A stretch of DNA of 64,000 nt from Alphaproteobacteria bacterium (GCA_018823835.1 JAHJHT010000002.1:1488001-1552000), one strand, 5' to 3'; positions 19,847-29,220 are shown, counted from the stretch's first letter. The notes: generated by a model from the letters alone, not told the origin. Translations and numbers: made by a program.

Positions 19847-21463
19847 TCAGTGGCGGAAGTGGCGCGTGCCGGTGAAGACCATGGCGATGCCGTGTTCGTC
19901 GGCGGCGGCGATGACGTCGTCGTCGCGCATCGAGCCACCCGGCTGGATGACGGCGGTAGCGCCGGCCTCGATGGCCGAGATCAGGCCGTCGGCGAAGGGG
20001 AAGAAGGCATCCGACGCAACCACCGAACCTTTGGTCAAGGGTTCGGCAAGGCCCGCTGCCTCGGCAGCGTCGAGCGCCTTGCGGGCGGCGATGCGCGAGG
20101 AATCCACCCGGCTCATCTGGCCGGCGCCGATGCCGACGGTGGCGGCGTCCTTCACATAGACGATGGCGTTCGACTTGACGTGCTTGGCGACGCGGAAGGC
20201 AAATTTCAGGTCGGCCATTTCCTTGTCCGTCGGCGCGCGCTTGGTGACCACCTTGAGTTCGAGGTCGTCGACGACGGCATTGTCGCGCCCCTGCACCAGG
20301 AGCCCGCCGGAGACCGACTTCACCGTCATGGCGGGCGCGCGGGGGTCGGGTGTCGCACCGGCGAGCAGGAGGCGCAGGTTCTTCTTCGCTGTGACGATGG
20401 CCTTAGCCTCGTCGCTCGCGTCGGGCGCGATGATGACCTCGGTAAAGGTCTTGACGATCTCCTCGGCGGCCTCTGCGTCGAGCAGGCGGTTCAGCGCGAC
20501 GATGCCGCCGAAAGCCGAGACAGGGTCGCAGGCGAGAGCCTTCGCGTAGGCGTCGAGAAGCGTGACGCCTTCGGCGACGCCGCAGGGATTGGCGTGCTTG
20601 ATGATGGCGACGGCCGCGCTGCGCTTCGGGTCGAACTCGCCGACCAGTTCATAGGCGGCGTCGGTGTCGTTGATATTGTTGTAGGACAGCGCCTTGCCCT
20701 GCACCTGAACCGCAGTGGCCACGCCCGGGCGCTTGTCGCCGGTTGCGTAGAAGCCGGCCTGCTGGTGCGGGTTCTCGCCGTAGCGCATGACGCTTTCCAG
20801 CTTGCCGCCGAAGGCGCGCCAGGTGGGGTGCTCGATCTCCAGCGCCTCGGCAAACCAGCCAGAGATGGCGGCATCGTAGGCGGCGGTGCGGGCAAATGCC
20901 TTTGCCGCGAGGTGGCGGCGGAAGTCGAAGGACAGGCTGCCGATGTTCAGTTCCAGCGCGTTGATCACGGAAGCGTAGTCTTCCGGGTCGGTGACGGTGG
21001 CGACGTAGGCATGGTTCTTGGCCGAGGCGCGCACCATGGCCGGGCCGCCGATGTCGATGTTCTCGACGATCGACGCGTAGTTCGCGCCGGAGTATCGGAC
21101 TTCCTCGAAGGGGTAGAGATTGACGACCAAGAGGTCGATCGGCTCGATGCCGTGCTCATGCATGGCGGCCGAGTGTTCGGGGTCGTCGCGGATGCCGAGC
21201 AGTGCGCCGTGAACGGAAGGGTGCAGCGTCTTGACGCGGCCGTCCATGATCTCGGGAAAGCCCGTCAGCTCGGACACGTCGCGGACCGCGATGCCGGCTT
21301 CAGCGATGGCCTTCGCCGTGCCACCGGTGGAGACCAGCTCGACGCCGGCCTTGACCAGCGCGGCGGCGAAATCGGTCAGGCCTGTCTTGTCGGAGACGGA
21401 CAGAAGCGCGCGGCGCACCGGCACGAGATCGGGCGCGGGGATATTCTTGGAGGCAACCGCCAT
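19847..21463 (-). CDS. purH: Bifunctional AICAR transformylase / IMP cyclohydrolase
   Basis: PurH performs the last two steps of IMP synthesis. The 538-residue protein has the N-terminal MGS-like IMP cyclohydrolase domain ([44 protein letters not shown]) and the C-terminal transformylase domain with the catalytic Lys-His in [13 protein letters not shown]. The end [29 protein letters not shown] is the family terminus. It is the last gene of the minus-strand run htpX-rsmB-heparinase-purH, an order I associate with rhizobia. Its TGA abuts the opposing transporter stop with no spacer. Confidence 0.97.
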   Translation of the reverse strand: MAVASKNIPAPDLVPVRRALLSVSDKTGLTDFAAALVKAGVELVSTGGTAKAIAEAGIAVRDVSELTGFPEIMDGRVKTLHPSVHGALLGIRDDPEHSAAMHEHGIEPIDLLVVNLYPFEEVRYSGANYASIVENIDIGGPAMVRASAKNHAYVATVTDPEDYASVINALELNIGSLSFDFRRHLAAKAFARTAAYDAAISGWFAEALEIEHPTWRAFGGKLESVMRYGENPHQQAGFYATGDKRPGVATAVQVQGKALSYNNINDTDAAYELVGEFDPKRSAAVAIIKHANPCGVAEGVTLLDAYAKALACDPVSAFGGIVALNRLLDAEAAEEIVKTFTEVIIAPDASDEAKAIVTAKKNLRLLLAGATPDPRAPAMTVKSVSGGLLVQGRDNAVVDDLELKVVTKRAPTDKEMADLKFAFRVAKHVKSNAIVYVKDAATVGIGAGQMSRVDSSRIAARKALDAAEAAGLAEPLTKGSVVASDAFFPFADGLISAIEAGATAVIQPGGSMRDDDVIAAADEHGIAMVFTGTRHFRH

Positions 21464-21551
21464 GGGGAGGGCCTTTCAGCTGGGAGAGTCGAGGCGGGCG
21501 TTAGCACAGCCCGGCCCGGAATCAAATCGGGAGAGGCGCTCTAGCGGTGGA

Positions 21552-23270
21552 TCACTGCTTTCCGGCGATACTCTCGCGGTAAGTCCGCGTGAACTGCCAG
21601 TGCACTTCCTGGATTTCGGAGGCCTTGAAGGACAGCACGATCTGGCGGCTGCGGCGCGGTCCGCCAAGGCCGGCGAAATAGATCGACTCCTCGACATAGG
21701 GCGTGACCTCGGCACAGGACATGACCCAGCGGTCGGAATGCGGAGCGGTCAGCACCAGGCGGTCTTCCTCGTCGTGGAAGAGTTCGACGTCGGGGTGCAT
21801 GTGGAAGCGCACGGCGACGAAATCGCGGCCATTGTTGCGTGCCGGGGCACCGCCGGCGCGCAGGAAGCGGTCCAGACCGGCCAGCACGCTGCCTTCCTCC
21901 GACAGCGACAGTTCGCGCTCGTGATAGAGGCCGAACTGCGCGACATAGCCGTCGTGGCTGGCAATGAAACCGTGCATGCCCGGCTGGTCGGTGCGCCGGC
22001 ATGGCACGTTGCGCGGACCGCCGATGAGTGGCGGGCTGGCAAGATCGTTGACCCGGATGGAGTGGTTGAAGCGCGCCGACGAAGTGTCGTTGAGGGTTGC
22101 GGTTGAATGCGCGGCCGTTGCGCGCGCCAGCGGGCGGAACTCGGAGGCGCCATAGGTGTCGACGCCGCAATTGACGACGAAGTGCTGGCGGCCGGACGAC
22201 ATCTCGAAAGACAGGCAGCCGGCGTGGGCGGCGTTGGACACGTCGATCGGCGGCGGCGCGCCGGTGTCGGCGATGACGGTCGTGTCGCCCAGCGCCAGGC
22301 GCTCATAGCCCGAGTGCGGGGCGTGAAGCAGGGGCGCGCCTTCGGTGTCGTCGTGGCGCAGGATGGCGGCGATGCGGTCGTGAATCGTCGCACCCATGCC
22401 GTTGAAGCGGGCAAGGCTGCCGTCCTGGTGTCGGAAGAAGCGCAGGGCCGGCAGCATGCGGTCGACTGCGTGGATCAGGGCAGGCGGCGGCGTCTCGGCC
22501 TGGTTGGCGTAGGTGTAGCGCAGCGGCAGGAGATCGGCGAGCAACTCCATGACGTCGAGCGGATTGCGCGAGATGTGACCGCCGTCCGGCAGAATCTGGC
22601 GTTCGAGTTCTGCGGCGAGGTTGCGCGTGGCGTTACGCAGCGCCGACGCCGGCGCGGGCAGCGACAGGGCCGAGAAGGCAAGCGCGATGCGCGCGCGCAG
22701 GCGATCCTTGCCGTCAGGCATTTCCCGCGCGACGGAGCGCAAGTAGCGGATCTGCACGGCGAGCGACTTGAGGAAGGCGCGGTAGAAGGGAAACTCGGCG
22801 CCCTGCAGCACGACCGAGGAATGCTGGAGCCAGGCGATTATGCGCTTGGCGGTGGTGGCAGGCTCCCAGGCGACGCCCGTGATGCTGCCGCCATGGATGG
22901 CGATCCAGTCCGACACCAGAGCGCGCGCATTGGCTGCCGCGAGGTCTGTACCGGCGGCGCGCATGTGGCGCAGCCAGCGGAAGCCGTGCAGCGTCTTTTG
23001 CCAGCCGCGATTGGGCACCTCTATGCGGAAGGGGGACTCGCCGCCGGTCTCGACAAGATGGCCCGAAAGCGGGAAGCGACCGTAGTAGATTTCCAGTGCG
23101 ATCTGCGAATCCGCCAGCCTCAAATCCGGCGGTGCGATCAGGACGCGTTCGGGCGTGCGGCCAGAATAGCGCCAGCGGTAGACCGGGCCAGAACGCAGCC
23201 TGCGACGGGTCTTTCGCCACATCTCGCGTGCGACGAGCGTCCAGAGACGCGTCGTGTTGCCCGTCGCCAT
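21552..23270 (-). CDS. Heparinase II/III family protein
   Basis: A 572-residue protein of the heparinase II/III-like family (alpha-helical N-terminal lyase domain plus C-terminal beta-sandwich). The N-terminal region has RIEVPNRGWQKTLHGFRWLRHMRA and SWIAIHGGSITGVAWEPATTAKRIIAWLQH. The C-terminal part contains HAGCLSFEMSSGRQHFVVNCG, TAAHSTATLNDTSSARF (catalytic-region His) and HSDRWVMSCAEVTPYVEESIYF. Many Rhizobiales carry this gene between rsmB and purH without glycosaminoglycan metabolism, so the substrate is probably an envelope or extracellular polysaccharide (inference). No classical signal peptide is evident. The ATG at 23270 is preferred over an upstream TTG. Confidence 0.87.
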   Translation of the reverse strand: MATGNTTRLWTLVAREMWRKTRRRLRSGPVYRWRYSGRTPERVLIAPPDLRLADSQIALEIYYGRFPLSGHLVETGGESPFRIEVPNRGWQKTLHGFRWLRHMRAAGTDLAAANARALVSDWIAIHGGSITGVAWEPATTAKRIIAWLQHSSVVLQGAEFPFYRAFLKSLAVQIRYLRSVAREMPDGKDRLRARIALAFSALSLPAPASALRNATRNLAAELERQILPDGGHISRNPLDVMELLADLLPLRYTYANQAETPPPALIHAVDRMLPALRFFRHQDGSLARFNGMGATIHDRIAAILRHDDTEGAPLLHAPHSGYERLALGDTTVIADTGAPPPIDVSNAAHAGCLSFEMSSGRQHFVVNCGVDTYGASEFRPLARATAAHSTATLNDTSSARFNHSIRVNDLASPPLIGGPRNVPCRRTDQPGMHGFIASHDGYVAQFGLYHERELSLSEEGSVLAGLDRFLRAGGAPARNNGRDFVAVRFHMHPDVELFHDEEDRLVLTAPHSDRWVMSCAEVTPYVEESIYFAGLGGPRRSRQIVLSFKASEIQEVHWQFTRTYRESIAGKQ

Positions 23271-23393
23271 TGCCAAAGAAAACTCTCCCGAAATCGCCGC
23301 GCTACCCGCGCTCCCCAAAGCGTTCGCGAATAGCTTAAATGATTCAGCACTTTATACGAGAGTGAATTTTGCGTGAAGTGCGCGAACAGGATT

Positions 23394-24785
23394 TTAGTCG
23401 ATTGTTAACAATCGCGCCGCGAAAAACCCGTCCAGGCCGGAGATGGCAGGGCTACCGAGGTCGAGATCCGCAGGCGTCGTCCGCAGCGTCCCGGCGTCGG
23501 TCAGGAAGGCGTCCAATCCGGCAAACTCGCCGGGCCCGATAGGGTCGATCACGACGCCCTTCGCCGTGGCGAGGAAGGCCGCAAGGAGGTTCTCGCCTTC
23601 GAGCGGATCCAGCGAGCAGTTGGAGAAGACGATGCGCCCGCCCGGCCGCACCAGCTTTACGGCCGCGGCAAGCATGTCCGCCTGCAATGCCGCGAGCTTG
23701 TCCACGTCGGCGGGGGATTTCGTCCATGGGACATCCGGATGCCGCCTGACCGTGCCGGTGGAGGAACAGGGCGCGTCGAGCAGCACGGCGTCGAAGAGCA
23801 CGTCCGGCTCGAAGGTCTGCACATCGGCCTGGGCAAGCTTTGCCTCCAGCCCGAGGCGCTCGAGGTTGCGGCCAAGCCGTACCAAGCGGTTCTTGGAAAC
23901 GTCGATCGCCGTCACCTCTGCGCCGGCGAGCACGAGCTGCGCGGTCTTGCCGCCGGGAGCGGCGCAAAGGTCGGCGACGCGCTTTCCGGCAATGTCGCCG
24001 AACAGCCGCGCCGGCAGGCTGGCGGCGGCGTCCTGCACCCACCATTCACCCTCTGCGAAGCCCGGCAAGTCGACGACGTTGCCGGCAAGCTTTTCGACGC
24101 GCACCGTGCCGGTCGGCAGGACGATGCCGCCGAGGCGCTCTGCCCAGAGGGCAGGGTCGGACTTGACGGTGAAGTCGACAGGCGCCTCAACGCGATGCGC
24201 GGCCATGATGCGGCGGGCGCGTTCGTCGCCATAGGCCGCCACGAGGCGATCGGCGAACCACGCCGGCGCGTCGAGTGTCGCCTCGAGCATCGGGCCGAGT
24301 TCGGCGTCCTTGGCGCGCACGAGCGAGCGCAGAACGCCGTTGACGAGACCCGAAAAGCGCGCGGTGCGCGGGTCGGCCTTGGCGTGGGTGACGGCGAGAT
24401 CGACCGCGGCGCTGTCTGGAATGTCGAGGAACAGGATCTGCGCGGCAGCGACATGCAGCACGTGGCCGAGCGCGGTCGCGTTGGGCGGCAGGGGCCTTTC
24501 GAGGCGGCGGGCGAGGAGATTGCCGATGGTGACCCGGAAGCGCAGCGCCGTGGTGAGGATGGCGCGCACGAGGCTGCGATCGCGCATGTCGAGCGCGCGG
24601 TATTGCGGATGGCCGTTGTCGTTGTCGGTCAGTCCGTCGAGCGGGGTTGCCGCGTCGATGACGACGGCGAGCAGTTTGGCCGCCGCCTTGCGCGCCGCCA
24701 GTCCCGGGCTGGAACTGTCATCGGCGTAGCGGGGAGAGGCCTTCGCAACTCGCGATTTGTGGACGCCCGGCTCGCCGGCGCTCAC
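23394..24785 (-). CDS. rsmB: RsmB/NOP-family 16S rRNA m5C methyltransferase
   Basis: This SAM-dependent enzyme methylates a cytosine (C967 in E. coli numbering) of 16S rRNA. The 463-residue protein has an N-terminal NusB-like RNA-binding domain (about residues 30-170). The methyltransferase domain has the SAM loop [10 protein letters not shown] (272-281), the release cysteine Cys340 in [15 protein letters not shown] and the nucleophile Cys390 in [12 protein letters not shown]. It starts with GTG and overlaps the htpX stop by 4 bp (GTGA), so it is translationally coupled to htpX. A 16-bp palindrome lies at its 3' end. Confidence 0.93.
   Translation of the reverse strand: MSAGEPGVHKSRVAKASPRYADDSSSPGLAARKAAAKLLAVVIDAATPLDGLTDNDNGHPQYRALDMRDRSLVRAILTTALRFRVTIGNLLARRLERPLPPNATALGHVLHVAAAQILFLDIPDSAAVDLAVTHAKADPRTARFSGLVNGVLRSLVRAKDAELGPMLEATLDAPAWFADRLVAAYGDERARRIMAAHRVEAPVDFTVKSDPALWAERLGGIVLPTGTVRVEKLAGNVVDLPGFAEGEWWVQDAAASLPARLFGDIAGKRVADLCAAPGGKTAQLVLAGAEVTAIDVSKNRLVRLGRNLERLGLEAKLAQADVQTFEPDVLFDAVLLDAPCSSTGTVRRHPDVPWTKSPADVDKLAALQADMLAAAVKLVRPGGRIVFSNCSLDPLEGENLLAAFLATAKGVVIDPIGPGEFAGLDAFLTDAGTLRTTPADLDLGSPAISGLDGFFAARLLTID
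23399..23414. repeat. 16-bp perfect palindrome at the rsmB 3' end
   Basis: The palindrome is two half-sites, CGATTGTT and AACAATCG, joined without a spacer. It lies within the last codons of rsmB and 129 nt before the heparinase start on the same strand. It contains GTTAAC at its centre. It could be a protein-binding site for the downstream gene, or chance. Confidence 0.4.
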
Positions 24786-25771
24786 GAGCGGCGACCCCGC
24801 GGTCCGGTCGGGTTACGGCCCCAGGGATTGGGCTTCGGCGCCTCGGGCTCGGTCGGAGCGGCGGGCGCTTCGGAAGGTCCCCACGGGCCGCTCGGCGCGC
24901 GCGCGGCAGGACGCTCGGCGGCGCGGACACCATCGGCGGCCATCGCCTGCAGGGCGGCGATGCGGTTCTCGGTGTTCGGGTGCGTGGAGAACAGATTGTC
25001 CATGCGTTCGCCTGACAGGGGGTTGATGATGAACATGTGCGCGGTGGCCGGATTGTGCTCCGCGTCGGGGTTGTGGATGCGTTGGGCGTTGCGCGCGATC
25101 TTGTCAAGCGCCGAGGCCAGCCAGAGCGGGTTGCCGCAGATTTCGGCGCCGCGCCTGTCGGCCGAGTATTCGCGCGTACGGCTGATCGCCATCTGCACCA
25201 TGGCGGCGGCGAGCGGCGCGACGATCATCGCGACCAGGACGCCGACGAAGCCGAAGCCGTTGTTGTTGTCGCGGTTGCCGCCGAAGAAGAAGGCGAAATT
25301 GCCGAGCATGGAGATCGCGCCGGCCAGTGTGGCGGTGATCGTCATGGTCAGCGTGTCGCGGTTCTGCACATGGGCAAGCTCGTGCGCCATGACTGCGGCG
25401 ACCTCCTCGTGGGACAGACGCTCGAGCAGGCCGGTCGTGGCGGCGACGGCGGCGTTCTGGGGATTGCGGCCGGTGGCAAAGGCGTTGGGCTGCGGGTTCT
25501 GGATCAGATAGGTCTTGGGCATGGGGAGCCCGGCGCGGGCAGCCAGATCGCGCACGATGGCGTAGTATTCCGGGGCATTGCGTTCGTCGACCTCGACGGC
25601 GTGGTGCATTTTCAGCACCATCTTGTCGGCGTTCCAGTAGCTGAAGAAATTCATGCCCGCCGCGAGCAAGAAGGCGATCATCATGCCGCCGCTGCCACCG
25701 ATCAGGTAGCCGACCGCCATGAACAGCGCCGTCATGAAGGCGAGGAGCATTGCAGTGCGGATCAGGTTCAC
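24782..25771 (-). CDS. htpX: Membrane zinc metalloprotease HtpX
   Basis: HtpX is an inner-membrane M48 protease that degrades misfolded membrane proteins with FtsH. The 329-residue protein has two N-terminal membrane helices and the motif His130-Glu131-x-x-His134 ([11 protein letters not shown]). A second hydrophobic pair follows, then the third zinc ligand region [12 protein letters not shown]. The Pro/Ala-rich tail after residue 285 is typical of rhizobial forms. GTG at 25771 is chosen because GGAG lies 6-7 nt upstream and it yields the family-like start [12 protein letters not shown]; a GTG two codons earlier overlaps the ribosome site. A sigma32-like promoter lies upstream. Confidence 0.94.
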   Translation of the reverse strand: MNLIRTAMLLAFMTALFMAVGYLIGGSGGMMIAFLLAAGMNFFSYWNADKMVLKMHHAVEVDERNAPEYYAIVRDLAARAGLPMPKTYLIQNPQPNAFATGRNPQNAAVAATTGLLERLSHEEVAAVMAHELAHVQNRDTLTMTITATLAGAISMLGNFAFFFGGNRDNNNGFGFVGVLVAMIVAPLAAAMVQMAISRTREYSADRRGAEICGNPLWLASALDKIARNAQRIHNPDAEHNPATAHMFIINPLSGERMDNLFSTHPNTENRIAALQAMAADGVRAAERPAARAPSGPWGPSEAPAAPTEPEAPKPNPWGRNPTGPRGRRS

Positions 25772-25822
25772 AGACACCTCCGTTGGCGCGTCCCGAAGTC
25801 ATTGGCCGAAGCGGCGCGCCCA

Positions 25823-25855
25823 CTATATGATGGGAAATGCCCGGCCCGGTTTCAA
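25823..25855 (-). promoter_or_regulatory. Candidate heat-shock (sigma32-type) promoter of htpX
   Basis: On the minus strand TTGAAA (25855-25850) is followed after 15 nt by CCCATCATATAG (25834-25823). This resembles the sigma32 pattern CTTGAA then CCCATnTA. htpX is a heat-shock gene in E. coli, which supports the call. The -10 region ends about 50 nt before the htpX start. Confidence 0.45.
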
Positions 25856-25882
25856 TGCGCGCGGGCGGACGACGGAGAAGAC

Positions 25883-26098
25883 ATGAGCGAGGCCAGGCAG
25901 GACAATCCCGGGAGCAAAGACGCGGTGGCGGAAAACCTGCCGGATGCGGCGCGCCGGGCGCTCGCCGAAGCGGCCGAACGCCGCAAGGCCTATGCTGCGA
26001 GCGAGTCCGCGATGCCCGCGGAAGTCGGAGGCCGAAAGGGCAAGGAGCCGGTGCGCTACGGCGACTGGGAGGTCAAGGGACTGGCGACGGACTTCTGA
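25883..26098 (+). CDS. DUF1674 (SdhAF4-like) protein
   Basis: A 71-residue hydrophilic protein. The N-terminal part is Ala/Glu-rich and probably helical (DAARRALAEAAERRKAYAA). The C-terminal KEPVRYGDWEVKGLATDF is the conserved DUF1674 signature, shared with the mitochondrial succinate-dehydrogenase assembly factor SdhAF4. A role in protecting or assembling flavinylated SdhA is therefore plausible (family knowledge; no sdh genes are in this window). The ATG follows GGAGAAG. It is divergent from htpX, with 111 nt shared upstream DNA. Confidence 0.85.
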   Translation: MSEARQDNPGSKDAVAENLPDAARRALAEAAERRKAYAASESAMPAEVGGRKGKEPVRYGDWEVKGLATDF

Positions 26099-26131
26099 AC
26101 GGCGCCGAGGCGATTACTGCCGGTACTAGCC

Positions 26132-26156
26132 GGAACCCGAGGTCACCGGGCGCGTT
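26132..26156 (+). promoter_or_regulatory. Candidate EcfG promoter of the transglutaminase-like gene
   Basis: GGAAC (26132-26136) and CGTT (26153-26156, continuing as CGTTTT) are separated by 16 nt, the same spacing as the site at 30-54. The gene start is 46 nt downstream. This implies membership of the general stress regulon. Confidence 0.55.
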
Positions 26157-26202
26157 TTCGGAACAATACTTCCGATTTGCGTAACGCCCCGAGGACCGCC
26201 CA

Positions 26203-27072
26203 ATGCTTATCCGGCTCGGCTACGAGATAGCCATCGATTGCCAGCAGAAAACCCCGATCATCTCGCTGCTTGAGATTCACAAGGACCGACAGCCGGACAT
26301 CCAGCGACAGACACGCGTGCTGACTTCGCCTACGGTTCCCAGCACGACCTATGAGGACCGCTACGGCAATACGTGCCGGCGCTTTACCGCGCCGCCCGGA
26401 AGTTTCCGCATTCTTTACGACGCGGTGATCGAGGATTCCGGGCTGCCTGATGAGGTCAACACGCTTGCCAAGGAAGTGCCCGTGGAGGACCTGCCGCCCG
26501 ACGCGCTGGGGTACCTGCTCGGCAGCCGCTATTGCGAGACGGACCACCTGTCGGGGCTTGCATGGAACCTCTTCGGCTCGGTCTCGCCGGGCTGGGCGCG
26601 GGTGCAGGCCGTGACCGACTATGTGCACAACCGGCTGTCCTTCGGCTACGGCTATGCGCGCTCGACACGCACCGCCGCGCAGGCGCATGACGAGCAGGTC
26701 GGCGTATGCCGCGACTTCGCGCATCTCGCCATCACGCTCTGCCGCTGCCTCAACATTCCGGCCCGCTACGTGAACGGCTATCTCGGCGACATCGGCGTGC
26801 CGGAGGATCCGGCGCCGATGGATTTCTCGGCCTGGTTCGAGGCCTATCTGGACGGCAAGTGGTATACGTTCGACGCCCGTCACAACGTGCCCCGCATGGG
26901 CCGCGTGGTGGTGGCGCGCGGACGCGACGCGACCGACGTGCCGCTGCTGCACAGCTTCGGGCCGCATCGGCTCGACCTGTTCAAGGTGTGGACCTACGAG
27001 CAGGAGAACCATCCGGCCAAGCCGCCCCATCGCGGCATCGACCGGACAATCGGCGCACACATGCTGGCCTGA
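26203..27072 (+). CDS. Transglutaminase-like family protein
   Basis: A 289-residue protein with an N-terminal beta-rich domain (MLIRLGYEIAIDCQQ) and a transglutaminase-like cysteine-protease core. The catalytic cysteine is in QVGVCRDFAHLAITLCR. The third-residue region is WYTFDARHN. At the position where the catalytic histidine normally precedes Ala-Trp, this sequence reads DFSAWFEAYL, with serine instead; I believe related alphaproteobacterial proteins share this but could not check. There is no signal peptide. An EcfG-like promoter precedes it. A role in peptide or amide-bond cleavage is possible, but activity is uncertain. Confidence 0.83.
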   Translation: MLIRLGYEIAIDCQQKTPIISLLEIHKDRQPDIQRQTRVLTSPTVPSTTYEDRYGNTCRRFTAPPGSFRILYDAVIEDSGLPDEVNTLAKEVPVEDLPPDALGYLLGSRYCETDHLSGLAWNLFGSVSPGWARVQAVTDYVHNRLSFGYGYARSTRTAAQAHDEQVGVCRDFAHLAITLCRCLNIPARYVNGYLGDIGVPEDPAPMDFSAWFEAYLDGKWYTFDARHNVPRMGRVVVARGRDATDVPLLHSFGPHRLDLFKVWTYEQENHPAKPPHRGIDRTIGAHMLA

Positions 27073-27120
27073 CGCAGATCGGCATTGCGCGATTCCATAA
27101 AGAGGAATAAATTCCTTCGC

Positions 27121-27570
27121 GTGGAATCGATCCGTCTCATCACCCGGCCTTTCGGGCCCGTTCTAGCGCTGGCGTTGGGCTGCCTGCCGGCAGCTGCCGG
27201 CAAGCCGTTCCGCGGTCCGGTCGAGGCGATCGTCGTGCGCGTGCTCGACGGCGATACCTTCGTGGCCGATGCAGCAGTGTGGCCCGGACAGACCTTGCGC
27301 GTGAACATTCGCATCCGGGGCATTGACGCGCCTGAGATGAAGGCGCGCTGCGACGATGAGCGGAAGGCGGCGAGGCGGGCGCGCGACGAACTCGCCACCC
27401 TGCTCGGCGGCCGGCCGGTGGCGATCTCCAACATTGCCGGTGCGAAGTATTATGGTCGCGTGCTGGCCGACGTCGCCAATGCCGAGGGGCTGGATGTCGG
27501 CCCGGCGATGATGGAGCGCCGGCTGGTGCGCGCCTATACCGGAGGGCGCAGGGACGGCTGGTGCGGATGA
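27121..27570 (+). CDS. Thermonuclease-like (SNase-fold) secreted protein
   Basis: A 149-residue protein with an N-terminal signal-peptide-like segment (LITRPFGPVLALALGCLPAAAG) followed by a staphylococcal-nuclease OB fold. RVLDGDTFVADA carries the calcium-binding Asp. RIRGIDAPEM supplies an active-site Arg and Glu, and KYYGRVLADV a second Arg, so catalytic residues look intact. It is shorter than full thermonuclease at the C-terminus, ending GRRDGWCG. The GTG start at 27121 is preferred over a TTG at 27085 because it begins the signal peptide, but the GAGG upstream is about 15 nt away. It follows the transglutaminase gene by 48 nt. Confidence 0.78.
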   Translation: MESIRLITRPFGPVLALALGCLPAAAGKPFRGPVEAIVVRVLDGDTFVADAAVWPGQTLRVNIRIRGIDAPEMKARCDDERKAARRARDELATLLGGRPVAISNIAGAKYYGRVLADVANAEGLDVGPAMMERRLVRAYTGGRRDGWCG

Positions 27571-27638
27571 CCCGCAGCGAGACAGGTGGCCGTGCCAGGA
27601 CGGGACGCCCGCGGCTGCAATGCCCGGACCTTACCAAT

Positions 27639-27702
27639 CATGGTTAACAAAGGGTTGCGAATTGTCCGCCAGACATCGGGCATTTACCGGTGGTTAACCA
27701 TG
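27639..27702. promoter_or_regulatory. CtrA-like inverted repeat upstream of the TadG-like gene
   Basis: CATGGTTAAC (27639-27648) and GTTAACCATG (27693-27702) form a perfect 10-bp inverted repeat with a 44-nt spacer. Each contains TTAACC or its complement, resembling the half-site of the alphaproteobacterial cell-cycle regulator CtrA. The next gene starts at 27839 and encodes a pilus-type protein, a class often under CtrA control. Confidence 0.4.
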
Positions 27703-27838
27703 TTTCCACCGCCAGGCCAATGAAATCAAGGACTTAGAAATCGCACCCCGCCGACGGGCGACGCAGACTCCCGGCTGGCCGATTTCGTGCAGTGCCCCAG
27801 GCATCAGGTCTCACGACCGGCATGCAGGAGGCAGGAAA

Positions 27839-29170
27839 ATGCGGATTTCCTCGGTAATCGGGCAGGCAAGAGCATTCATCGGTAACGAGAAGGGCAGCTT
27901 CGCCGTCATGAGCGCGGCGATCATGGCCGTGCTGACCATGTCGGCGGGCTTCGCGATCAACATCGCGCAGTTGCACAATGTACGGTCCAATCTCGGCCAG
28001 GCGCTGGACGCCGCCGTGACCTCGACGGCGCGCGACATCACGACGGGCAAGATCGAGGCCAAGGACGCGCGCGACCGCGTCGAGCTGTTCCTTTCGGTGA
28101 ACACCGACGGCGACATGATCGCCGGAGACCGGCTGGTGCTCGACAAGCTCGTCATCGACAAGACCAACAGCACGGTCGAGGCGACGGCCTATGTGGATGT
28201 CGACCTCTATTTCCCGCTGTTCGGCCTATCGGACACGCGACGGGTCAGCAATGCCTCGGCCGCGGTCTATTCGGACAAGAAGATCGAGGTCGCGATGATG
28301 CTCGACGTGACCGGTTCGATGGGCGGGAAGAAGATCAAGGACCTCAAGAGCGCCGCCAACAACGCGCTCGATGCTTTCCTCGCCGGCCAGGACAAGACCA
28401 AGCCGCGCGTGCGCGTGGCCATCGTTCCCTATGCCAACGCTGTCAACACCGGGGCACTGAGCAACGTGGTGTTCGCCGAGAAGACCTATACGGCAATCGA
28501 TGTGGAGCCGCCGGCACTCTACGATCCCATCGCGGTGGCGGCGTCTCTCTTGAAGGCGCCGGACAAGTGCGCGACCGAGCGCAAGGGCACGCAGCAGTTC
28601 ACCAATGCCGGTCCCGATGTCGCCAAGGTCAATCGCGACTATCGGCTGGATTTCTGCCCCAACGCCGTTCTGCAGCCGCTGTCGGCCGACATCGGCGCGC
28701 TGAAAAGCACGGTCAGCTCGTTCAGCGCCAACGGATACACGGGAGGCCACATCGGCATCCAGTGGACCTGGTACATGCTGTCGAATTCGTGGAAGGACGT
28801 GCTGCCCAAGGACGCTCAGCCGCTGGCCTATGACAAGAAGAAGGTCGCAAAATACGCGATCCTGATGACCGACGGCGAATTCAACACCGCCTATGCGGGC
28901 GTGTCGATCAAGGGCAACCCGACCAACCAGGCGTCGCTGTCGCGCAGCAATGCGGAGAGGCTCTGCGATGCCATGCGCAAGGATGGCATCGAGATATTCT
29001 CGGTAGGATTCCAGTTGAAGGAAGCAGGCGCCAAGGGCGTGATGAAGAACTGCGCCAACACGGACACCTCGTCGATCCGCCACTATTACGAGGCATCGAC
29101 GGGGGACGAACTCAACCAGGCCTTCCTCGAGATCGCCCACAACATCGAGCGCCTCGCCATCACCAAGTAG
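27839..29170 (+). CDS. TadG-like protein with von Willebrand factor A domain
   Basis: A 443-residue membrane-anchored protein. The N-terminal region ARAFIGNEKGSFAVMSAAIMAVLTMSAGFAINIAQL is the TadE/TadG-type (Tad_N) anchor, with Gly-Ser-Phe before a single membrane helix. The VWA domain begins with KKIEVAMMLDVTGSMGGKKI; the MIDAS motif is Asp156-Val-Thr-Gly-Ser160, a DxTxS-like variant. YAILMTDGEFNT supplies the later metal-site Asp. Four cysteines lie in the C-terminal half. TadG proteins usually accompany tad/flp pilus genes, but none is nearby, so this is an orphan copy. Two hairpins follow the stop codon. Confidence 0.86.
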   Translation: MRISSVIGQARAFIGNEKGSFAVMSAAIMAVLTMSAGFAINIAQLHNVRSNLGQALDAAVTSTARDITTGKIEAKDARDRVELFLSVNTDGDMIAGDRLVLDKLVIDKTNSTVEATAYVDVDLYFPLFGLSDTRRVSNASAAVYSDKKIEVAMMLDVTGSMGGKKIKDLKSAANNALDAFLAGQDKTKPRVRVAIVPYANAVNTGALSNVVFAEKTYTAIDVEPPALYDPIAVAASLLKAPDKCATERKGTQQFTNAGPDVAKVNRDYRLDFCPNAVLQPLSADIGALKSTVSSFSANGYTGGHIGIQWTWYMLSNSWKDVLPKDAQPLAYDKKKVAKYAILMTDGEFNTAYAGVSIKGNPTNQASLSRSNAERLCDAMRKDGIEIFSVGFQLKEAGAKGVMKNCANTDTSSIRHYYEASTGDELNQAFLEIAHNIERLAITK

Positions 29171-29187
29171 GCCGGGCCGCAAAGGAA

Positions 29188-29220
29188 AAGGCCGCCGCTT
29201 CTCGCGAAGCCGGCGGCCTT
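29188..29220 (+). terminator. Intrinsic-type terminator after the TadG-like gene
   Basis: AAGGCCGCCG (29188-29197) pairs with CGGCGGCCTT (29211-29220). An inner CTTC/GAAG pair closes a TCGC loop. CCGTGTTT follows. The position is 17 nt after the stop codon. Confidence 0.65.
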
